Assembly: GCA_020059785.1 (NCBI GenBank)
Contig: JAGVBL010000302.1
Coordinates: forward strand, 1 to 5,300
Source: Ignavibacteriales bacterium
Lineage (GTDB): Bacteria > Bacteroidota > Ignavibacteria > Ignavibacteriales > Melioribacteraceae
Direction: 5' to 3'
DNA: 5,300 nucleotides
Position 1 is the stretch's first letter. Every line of letters starts with the position of its first letter. Shown here one piece after another: positions 1-5,300 of the stretch. Under the pieces are notes generated by a model. That model worked only from the letters and a program-made list of their open reading frames with translations, ran no database searches and was not told the origin of the DNA. Position numbers and translations under genes: made by a program.

Positions 1-201
1 CCGATCATTCTATTTGTTGAACATCAGACAACGGGCGGTTATCCTAAAATTGCAAATATAATTTCAGCAGATCTTCATCGCATTGGTCAATTAAAACCGA
101 GAGATAAAATAAATTTTTCTTTTGTTTCTGTAGATGAAGCATATAAATTGAGAAAAGAAATTGAAACACTTATCTCTGCAAATTCATTTGTGAGAATATG
201 A
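1..201 (+). CDS. pxpC: 5-oxoprolinase subunit C, C-terminal fragment (biotin-dependent carboxyltransferase-like, KipA/YbgK family)
   Basis: The window opens inside this gene; 66 codons in frame 1 remain before a TGA at 199-201. The residues include QTTGGYPKIAN (about 10-20 of the fragment), then IISADL and IGQLKPRDKINF. This is the hallmark C-terminal block of the KipA/YbgK/PxpC family, which is related to the urea-carboxylase/allophanate-hydrolase AHS2 domain. PxpC works with PxpA and PxpB in ATP-dependent ring opening of 5-oxoproline to glutamate in the cytoplasm. Family knowledge puts pxpB directly upstream, outside the window. The stop overlaps the ATG of the next gene (ATGA, 198-201), which suggests translational coupling. 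The fragment ends soon after the conserved block, as expected for the true C-terminus. The KipA role as an antagonist of the sporulation-kinase inhibitor KipI is specific to Bacillus and is not implied here. Confidence 0.9.
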   Translation, partial: PIILFVEHQTTGGYPKIANIISADLHRIGQLKPRDKINFSFVSVDEAYKLRKEIETLISANSFVRI

Positions 202-1430
202 AATCTAACTGGGTCCATACGATAGAACCGAAACAATGGAAAGCGCTATTGGCAGCACAACTTGGCTGGATGTTAGATGCCATGGATGTAATGTTTTATG
301 CATTTGCACTAACAACTATTCAGAAAGAGTTCCAACTTACATCTGCAGAAGCAGGTGCTCTTGCTTCAGTAACTCTTATTGCCTCTGCAATAGGTGGAAT
401 ATTTTTCGGCGCAATTGCAGATAAGATTGGCAGAGTAAGGGCGCTTATTTTTTCAATACTTAGCTACTCCATTTTTACTGCATTAACAGCTTCAGCTCAA
501 TCAGTTATTGCACTTGTTATTTTCAGAACATTAGTCGGGTTCGGAATGGGAGGCGAATGGTCTGCAGGTTCTGTTTTGGTTTCTGAAACATGGCCATCGG
601 AACATAGAGGTAAAGCAATCGGTTTTATGCAATCGGGCTGGGCTATTGGTTATATTCTTGCTGCTGTTATTGCTGCTGCAATTTTACCCGTATTCGGATG
701 GAGAATTTTATTTATTATTGGAATAATTCCTGCATTCATCACACTTTGGATCAGACGGCATGTTGAAGAACCTGAAATCTGGATTGATAATAGAGATAAC
801 CCGAAATCAAAATCGTCATCCGGCATCATTACAATATTTCGTAAACCGTTATTAAAGAAAACAATTATTGCGTCACTTCTCACAACGTCTGTTCTATTTG
901 CTTATTGGGGTTTGTTTACATGGATGCCGTCGTTTCTTTCTAAACCTGTTGAAGCCGGCGGTGCGGGATTAGGAATTGTAAAAAGTTCGACATGGATCAT
1001 ACCGATGCAGATCGGTGCATTCTTCGGTTACCTGTCATTTGGTTTTTTTGCAGATCGTTTTGGAAGAAGACCCGTATTTGTAACGTTTCTAATTGTTGCA
1101 GCTTTATTAGTTCCATTATACGGTCAGCTTGCACGTCACGAATTATTTCTACTAATGCTCGGTCCATTTATTGGATTTTTCGGTCATGGATATTTCAGTG
1201 TTTTCGGTGCAATGCTTGCCGAATTATTCCCTACAAACATTCGCGGTACAGCACAGGGTTTAACTTACAATGTAGGAAGAGCGTTCAGTGCTTTAGCTCC
1301 TCTTTCAATCGGCGCACTGGCAGATCTATATGGAATAGGAAGTGCATTAGTTTTAACATCGCTTTTTTTCCTGATAGGTGCAGCTGTAATATTTTTATTG
1401 CCCGAAACTAAAGGTCAAAAATTATCTTAG
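198..1430 (+). CDS. MFS transporter inside the pxp cluster, candidate 5-oxoproline/carboxylate:H+ symporter
   Basis: This is a 410-residue inner-membrane protein with about twelve hydrophobic segments in two halves, the normal size for the major facilitator superfamily. Helix 1 carries two acidic residues (D27 and D30, LDAMD). Such residues are typical of the aromatic-acid and sialate/lactate proton symporter branches. The loop 2-3 signature lies at about 71-81 (GAIADKIGRVR) and is echoed in the second half at about 282-291 (GFFADRFGRR). Other family marks are R110 with the GFGMGGEW stretch, an RG motif at 137-138, a loop near 187-222 between the halves, and PETKG at 402-406. The start is fixed by the ATGA overlap with the pxpC stop, and no strong Shine-Dalgarno site is visible. 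Transport by MFS is well supported. The substrate (5-oxoproline, or another small acid) is inferred only from its place between pxpC and pxpA. Sialate, lactate or aromatic acids are the alternatives. Confidence 0.88.
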   Translation: MKSNWVHTIEPKQWKALLAAQLGWMLDAMDVMFYAFALTTIQKEFQLTSAEAGALASVTLIASAIGGIFFGAIADKIGRVRALIFSILSYSIFTALTASAQSVIALVIFRTLVGFGMGGEWSAGSVLVSETWPSEHRGKAIGFMQSGWAIGYILAAVIAAAILPVFGWRILFIIGIIPAFITLWIRRHVEEPEIWIDNRDNPKSKSSSGIITIFRKPLLKKTIIASLLTTSVLFAYWGLFTWMPSFLSKPVEAGGAGLGIVKSSTWIIPMQIGAFFGYLSFGFFADRFGRRPVFVTFLIVAALLVPLYGQLARHELFLLMLGPFIGFFGHGYFSVFGAMLAELFPTNIRGTAQGLTYNVGRAFSALAPLSIGALADLYGIGSALVLTSLFFLIGAAVIFLLPETKGQKLS

Positions 1431-1435
1431 CCCCT

Positions 1436-2191
1436 ATGAAAGTAATTGATTTAAATAGTGATGCTGGAGAAAGACCGGAAGAACTTGCCGACGGCACAGA
1501 AGAAAAATTAATTAGCATTATTACTTCGGCTAATATTGCGTGCGGAGGGCATGCGGGTGATGAATCGACTATGATTCATATGATCGATTTATGTAAAAAG
1601 TACGGAATTAATATCGGGGCTCATCCTTCTTTTCCGGATACAAAAAATTTCGGCAGAGTTGAAATGGATTTATCCGGTGAAGAAATTTCAAATACTGTTT
1701 TCAGTCAGGTTACTCAACTAATTGAGCTGGCTGATAAAAGCGGATTAAAAGTAAGACATGTTAAACCACATGGTGCGTTATACAATTCTGCTGCCAAGAA
1801 TAGATTTGTTGCCGAGTCGATTGCCAGTGGAGTAAAAAAAGCTGATGAGAATCTGATACTATGCGGCTTAGCAGGTTCGCTTATGATTGATGTCTGGAGA
1901 GATAAAGGATTTAATGTAATTGCCGAAGCTTTCGCTGATAGAAAGTATGAACAGGATGGAACTCTGAGATCCAGAAAGTTTTCAGATTCACTTATTATTG
2001 ATCCTGAAGAAGCGGCTAATCAGGCATTGATGATCGCAAAATATAACATGGTAATTTCTAATAACGGTAAAGAAATTCAAGTCGAGGCACAGACAATTTG
2101 TATTCACAGCGATACTAAAAATTCATTTGATATTGCAAACCGCATACACAAATTATTCTATAAAGAAGAAATTATTATTAAACCATTTTAA
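1436..2191 (+). CDS. pxpA: 5-oxoprolinase subunit A (LamB/YcsF family)
   Basis: The 251-residue product has the family's usual length and its conserved blocks in order: DLNSDAGE (5-12), ANIACGGHAGD (32-42), GAHPSFPD (61-68), KPHGALYN (110-117), EAFADRKY (164-171) and a C-terminal IHSD (223-226). The His and Asp residues of these blocks line the expected active-site cleft of this polysaccharide-deacetylase-like barrel. With PxpB and PxpC it forms the cytoplasmic ATP-dependent 5-oxoprolinase that returns 5-oxoproline to glutamate. The ATG lies 5 bases after the transporter stop, and the N-terminal DLN block directly follows it, so the start is secure despite no visible Shine-Dalgarno. Many relatives read DLN(C/A)DLGE and HGD where this one has DLNSDAGE and HSD; these are mild variants and the gene looks intact. 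The older 'lactam utilization protein LamB' label refers to the same family. Confidence 0.94.
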   Translation: MKVIDLNSDAGERPEELADGTEEKLISIITSANIACGGHAGDESTMIHMIDLCKKYGINIGAHPSFPDTKNFGRVEMDLSGEEISNTVFSQVTQLIELADKSGLKVRHVKPHGALYNSAAKNRFVAESIASGVKKADENLILCGLAGSLMIDVWRDKGFNVIAEAFADRKYEQDGTLRSRKFSDSLIIDPEEAANQALMIAKYNMVISNNGKEIQVEAQTICIHSDTKNSFDIANRIHKLFYKEEIIIKPF

Positions 2192-2204
2192 TTATGGAAA
2201 CCAA

Positions 2205-4244
2205 ATGAAGAAATCTGTAATTTTTTTATTACTAACATTCATTTCAATCAATGCACAGAATTTTACACACGAGACAAAAGAAGAACGCAATGCAAGAATG
2301 CAATGGTGGCGTGATGCCCGTTTCGGGCTATTTATTCACTGGGGATTATATTCTATTCCAGCCGGTGAATGGAACGGCTCTACCAATCATGCTGAATGGA
2401 TAAGAACCACCGCTCAGATTCCGCTTAAAGAATATGATAAACTTGTTGATCAATTTAATCCCGTTAAATTCAATGCAGATGAATGGGTTAAGATGGCAAA
2501 AGATGCCGGTATGAAATACATAGTAATTACATCCAAGCATCATGATGGATTCGGTCTCTTCGATTCTAAGTTTACTGATTTTGATGTAATGTCAACACCT
2601 TTCAAACGGGATATACTTAAAGAGCTTTCCGATGCTTGCCATAAGTACGGGATTAAAATTTGTTTTTATCATTCAATAATGGATTGGCATCATCCCGATT
2701 ATTTGCCGAGAAGAGAATGGGAGACCGATCGTCATGTTGATCAAGCTGATTTCAACAGGTTTCTTGAATACCTTAAAAATCAATTGAAAGAACTTCTTAC
2801 CAATTATGGTGAAATTGGTGTTCTCTGGTTTGATGGGGAGTGGGAGGATACATGGAGTTCTAAACTTGGAATTGAGCTTTATAATTATGTAAGGAATTTA
2901 CAACCGAATATAATTATTAATAATCGCGTTGGTGTTGGACGGAGTGGTATGGAAGGATTAACCAAAGAAGGTGAGTTTGGTGGTGATTTTGGTACACCCG
3001 AGCAGCAGATTCCACCAACCGGTTTTCCGGGTGTTGACTGGGAATCCTGTATAACAATGAATAATTACTGGGGCTATAATAAGAACGATAAAGATTTCAA
3101 ATCGGCAAAAGAATTGATTAGAATGCTTGTTGACATTGCATCCAAAGGTGGAAATTTTTTACTGAATGTAGGACCCACTTCGGAAGGTTTGTTCCCACAG
3201 GAAAGTATTAACAGGTTGAAAGAGATTGGCGATTGGATGAAACTTAATAGCGAATCAATTTACGGAACACTTGCCAGTCCCTTTGCTAATCTTTCATGTG
3301 GAAGATGTACAAAAAAATCATTGGGTAATAACACACGATTATACCTGCACGTTTTCAATTGGCCCCAAGAAGGTAAACTTGTTCTCCCGGGAATATTAAA
3401 CAAACCGGTTAAGGCTTACATTCTATCAGACAAGCGGAGAAATCTGTTAGCCGCAACACGTAATGAAGACGCAATTATTATTAATGTACCATCAAAACCT
3501 TTGAATGAAATTAACACTGTTGTTGTACTTGATATTGAAGGAAAAGAAGATGTTACCAATCCCCCCACAATTGTTTATCCCGTTAATATTTTTATCGATA
3601 AGATTTTTGTAAGCGTTATAACTGATCAGCAGAATGTCGAGATCAGATTTACAACTGATGGAAGTATCCCAACAGTTAATTCAATGATATACAAAAATAA
3701 AATTGAGCTGGATAATACGGCAACTGTTTCAGCAAGATCATTCAGAAATGGAAAACCGGTAAGCGACGTTTCCCGTGCATTATTCACAAAAGTAATTCCT
3801 GAAAAATCCATGAATATTAATAATCCCCTGAACGGAATAAAATATTTTTATTACGAAGGTAAGTGGGAAATGCTTCCTGATTTCAATTCGTTAGTTCCAG
3901 TCAAGGAGGGAACAGCACAGAATTTTGATATATCATTACGAAATCAAAACGACTACTTCGGATTCCGCTTTAAAGGATACATTATGATTCCGGATGATGA
4001 TGTTTATACATTTTCTACAGATTCCGATGACGGAAGTAAATTATTTATTGGCGATAAACTTGTTGTAGACAACGACGGATTACACGGAATGCAAGAGGGA
4101 AAAGGTATCATAGCATTAACTAAAGGTTTTCATAAGATCGAGGCTCAATATTTTGAAAGAAGCGGTGGCAACGATCTTAAAGTTTCTATTGAAAGCAGCA
4201 AAATTAAAAAACAGAATATCCCGGATAATATGCTGTTTCAATAA
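2205..4244 (+). CDS. Secreted alpha-L-fucosidase, GH29 (subfamily A-like), with CHB_HEX_C-like and PA14 domains
   Basis: The product is a 679-residue exported hydrolase that removes terminal alpha-L-fucose with retention of configuration. Residues 1-17 form a signal peptide (KK, then a hydrophobic core, ending INA before Q18) with no lipobox Cys. The GH29 barrel spans about 20-355: RFGLFIHWG (39-47), SKHHDGF (110-116), and WFDGEWE (208-214), where D210 is the expected nucleophile. E280 in DWES (278-281) is the best acid/base candidate by analogy with human FUCA1; E266 in TPEQ is an alternative. GGNFLLNVGP (315-324) closes the barrel. A beta-sandwich follows (about 356-445), then a chitobiase/hexosaminidase C-terminal-like domain (about 455-530, with FTTDGSIPT), and a PA14 domain (about 545-665, with TDSDDGSKLFIG). 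The chosen ATG gives a clean signal peptide. An in-frame ATG at 2127 would add 26 residues lying mostly inside pxpA and would bury the signal. There is no C-terminal type IX sorting domain. Confidence 0.93.
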   Translation: MKKSVIFLLLTFISINAQNFTHETKEERNARMQWWRDARFGLFIHWGLYSIPAGEWNGSTNHAEWIRTTAQIPLKEYDKLVDQFNPVKFNADEWVKMAKDAGMKYIVITSKHHDGFGLFDSKFTDFDVMSTPFKRDILKELSDACHKYGIKICFYHSIMDWHHPDYLPRREWETDRHVDQADFNRFLEYLKNQLKELLTNYGEIGVLWFDGEWEDTWSSKLGIELYNYVRNLQPNIIINNRVGVGRSGMEGLTKEGEFGGDFGTPEQQIPPTGFPGVDWESCITMNNYWGYNKNDKDFKSAKELIRMLVDIASKGGNFLLNVGPTSEGLFPQESINRLKEIGDWMKLNSESIYGTLASPFANLSCGRCTKKSLGNNTRLYLHVFNWPQEGKLVLPGILNKPVKAYILSDKRRNLLAATRNEDAIIINVPSKPLNEINTVVVLDIEGKEDVTNPPTIVYPVNIFIDKIFVSVITDQQNVEIRFTTDGSIPTVNSMIYKNKIELDNTATVSARSFRNGKPVSDVSRALFTKVIPEKSMNINNPLNGIKYFYYEGKWEMLPDFNSLVPVKEGTAQNFDISLRNQNDYFGFRFKGYIMIPDDDVYTFSTDSDDGSKLFIGDKLVVDNDGLHGMQEGKGIIALTKGFHKIEAQYFERSGGNDLKVSIESSKIKKQNIPDNMLFQ

Positions 4245-4259
4245 AAAATATTTTTTATT
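4240..4259. repeat. Perfect 20-bp A/T palindrome over the first fucosidase stop codon
   Basis: The half-site AATAAAAAAT is followed immediately by its exact reverse complement, so both strands read the same across 20 bases. It includes the TAA stop at 4242-4244 and ends 24 bases before the next ATG. A stem of A:T pairs only, with no loop bases, is weak, so it is a poor intrinsic terminator on its own. The T-run at 4251-4256 could still help transcript release, attenuate the downstream gene, or act as a bidirectional T-tract element. Such a palindrome can also arise by chance in AT-rich spacer. Confidence 0.5.
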
Positions 4260-4283
4260 CAATACTGATTAGCGGGTTAAATC

Positions 4284-5300
4284 ATGAAAAAAACTTTTTT
4301 GTTTCTCTTACTGCTTTGCATATCAATATTTGCTCAAAAGAAAATTGGTAGCAAAGGTACTTATCTATCTGTTATTAATAGTTCTGATACTGAAGAGGAA
4401 ATAATAATCAAAGCGGCTAATATTATTCCTACTCCTCAACAATATGAATGGCAGAAACTTGAGTTTATTGCTTTTCTTCATTTTGGAATAAATACTTTTA
4501 CCGATAGAGAATGGGGCGAAGGGACAGAAGATCCTAAGTTATTTAATCCTACAAATCTTAATGCGGAACAGTGGGCTAAAAATCTTAAAGAAGCCGGAAT
4601 GAAACTCGCAATACTTACCGCGAAACATCACGATGGATTCTGCCTCTGGCCAAGTAAATTTACTGAGCACAGTGTTAAGAACAGTCCGTGGAGAAATGGA
4701 AAGGGCGATGTTGTAAGAGAATTTGTAAACGCTTGCAGAAAATATGGTTTGAAAGTCGGACTTTATCTTTCGCCGTGGGATCGGAATAACCCTGATTACG
4801 GAGACTCACCGAAATATAATCAGTACTTTCTAAATCAATTGACCGAACTGCTGACAAATTACGGCGAGATTACAGAAGTGTGGTTCGATGGAGCTTGCGG
4901 CGAAGGACCAAATGGGAAAAAACAGGTTTACGATTGGCAAGCGTATTATCGGTTGATAAGAAAACTCCAACCAAATGCCGTGATTTTTGGAATGAGTCCT
5001 GACATACGTTGGGTTGGCACCGAAACAGGATATGGACGCGATACTGAATGGAGTGTAATACCTGTTAAATTAAATCCAGGCGACAAACAAAAAATTACAA
5101 GCGATAGAACTTCGCTCGATGAAATTTATAATCCCGGTGATATGACTGATTACGACCTTGGAAGCCGAGAAAAAATTAAAGAGTCCGATCTTCTCTTCTG
5201 GTATCCGGCAGAAACTGACGTATCAATTCGTCCGGGCTGGTTTTATCATTCATCTCAGGATTCACTTGTTAAATCTGTTGATAAACTTGTAGATATCTAC
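4284..5300 (+). CDS. Secreted alpha-L-fucosidase, GH29 subfamily B-like, N-terminal 339 residues (runs off right edge)
   Basis: The frame is open from ATG 4284 to the window end with no stop. Residues 1-17 are a signal peptide (MKKTFLFLLLLC, ending IFA before Q18); C12 lies within the hydrophobic core and is not a convincing lipobox. The GH29 catalytic domain follows: FLHFGINTFTDREWGEGTED (64-83), TAKHHDGFCLW (112-122), LYLSPWDRN (160-168) and VWFDGACGE (199-207), where D202 is the expected nucleophile. PAETDVSIRPGWFYH (308-322) matches the block that carries the acid/base Glu in subfamily B, which makes E310 the candidate. The REWGEGTEDP and ETDVSIRPGW blocks, absent from the preceding gene, are why I place this in subfamily B. 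Members of that group favour alpha-1,3/4-fucose in branched (Lewis-type) structures; that specificity is known for relatives and inferred here. The missing part should hold the rest of the domain and any accessory modules. No Shine-Dalgarno is evident, and 39 bases separate it from the previous gene. Confidence 0.92.
   Translation, partial: MKKTFLFLLLLCISIFAQKKIGSKGTYLSVINSSDTEEEIIIKAANIIPTPQQYEWQKLEFIAFLHFGINTFTDREWGEGTEDPKLFNPTNLNAEQWAKNLKEAGMKLAILTAKHHDGFCLWPSKFTEHSVKNSPWRNGKGDVVREFVNACRKYGLKVGLYLSPWDRNNPDYGDSPKYNQYFLNQLTELLTNYGEITEVWFDGACGEGPNGKKQVYDWQAYYRLIRKLQPNAVIFGMSPDIRWVGTETGYGRDTEWSVIPVKLNPGDKQKITSDRTSLDEIYNPGDMTDYDLGSREKIKESDLLFWYPAETDVSIRPGWFYHSSQDSLVKSVDKLVDIY

Noticed and set aside
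650..883. Minus-strand open frame of 77 codons
   Set aside because: It lies wholly inside the transporter gene, has no recognisable motif, and the opposite strand has strong family support.
992..1411. Plus-strand open frame of 139 codons
   Set aside because: It is an alternate frame within the transporter gene; its product is rich in Cys, Ser and Arg without domain-like order.
2127..2204. Upstream in-frame ATG at 2127 as the start of the first fucosidase
   Set aside because: It would overlap pxpA by 65 bases and add a 26-residue lead in front of an otherwise ideal signal peptide. The ATG at 2205 explains export and spacing better.
3626..3811. Minus-strand open frame of 61 codons
   Set aside because: It is antisense to the CHB_HEX_C-like part of the first fucosidase and has no independent support.
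4675..4857. Minus-strand open frame of 60 codons
   Set aside because: It is antisense to the catalytic domain of the second fucosidase, whose conserved motifs run through this stretch in the + frame.
2205..5300. The two fucosidase genes as a recent tandem duplication or a split gene
   Set aside because: Each has its own signal peptide and full set of early catalytic motifs, and the motifs belong to different subfamilies, so they are distinct old paralogues.
1..5300. A novel defence, mobile or RNA-based system
   Set aside because: All genes fall in known metabolic or hydrolytic families. I saw no direct-repeat array, transposase, integrase, toxin-antitoxin pair, tRNA, or long unexplained non-coding stretch; the largest gap is 39 bases.

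Overview
This low-GC window looks like a member of the Bacteroidota/Ignavibacteriota (Chlorobi-related) group. The reasons are AT-rich coding sequence, few clear Shine-Dalgarno sites, short signal peptides ending in Ala-Gln, and secreted multidomain glycosidases. This assignment is a judgement from style and gene content, not from a marker gene. The whole window reads on the + strand, is almost entirely coding, and looks like one operon or two abutting ones. No RNA gene, insertion sequence, CRISPR array or phage-like gene is visible.

Region 1 (1-2191) is a 5-oxoproline (pyroglutamate) utilisation cluster. It holds the last 66 codons of pxpC, a 12-helix MFS transporter whose ATG overlaps the pxpC stop by 4 bases, and a complete pxpA that begins 5 bases after the transporter stop. 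PxpA, PxpB and PxpC together form the ATP-dependent prokaryotic 5-oxoprolinase; pxpB is expected just upstream of the window. The transporter's position suggests that it brings in 5-oxoproline or a similar small carboxylate.

Region 2 (2205-5300) holds two exported GH29 alpha-L-fucosidases in tandem. The first is complete (679 residues) and modular: a catalytic domain followed by a beta-sandwich, a chitobiase/hexosaminidase C-terminal-like domain and a PA14 domain. The second runs off the right edge after 339 codons and carries the motifs of the other GH29 subfamily (the Lewis/branched-fucose type, GH29-B). The pair would be expected to give broad plus linkage-selective fucose release from host, algal or biofilm glycans. 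The first fucosidase begins only 13 bases after pxpA, so the two functional modules may be co-transcribed. A 39-base gap with a perfect A/T palindrome separates the two fucosidases.

The window is mostly made of known families. What deserves a second look is the arrangement: a transporter inside the pxp genes, the tight join to fucosidases, and a speculative link through N-terminal pyroglutamate on exported proteins.
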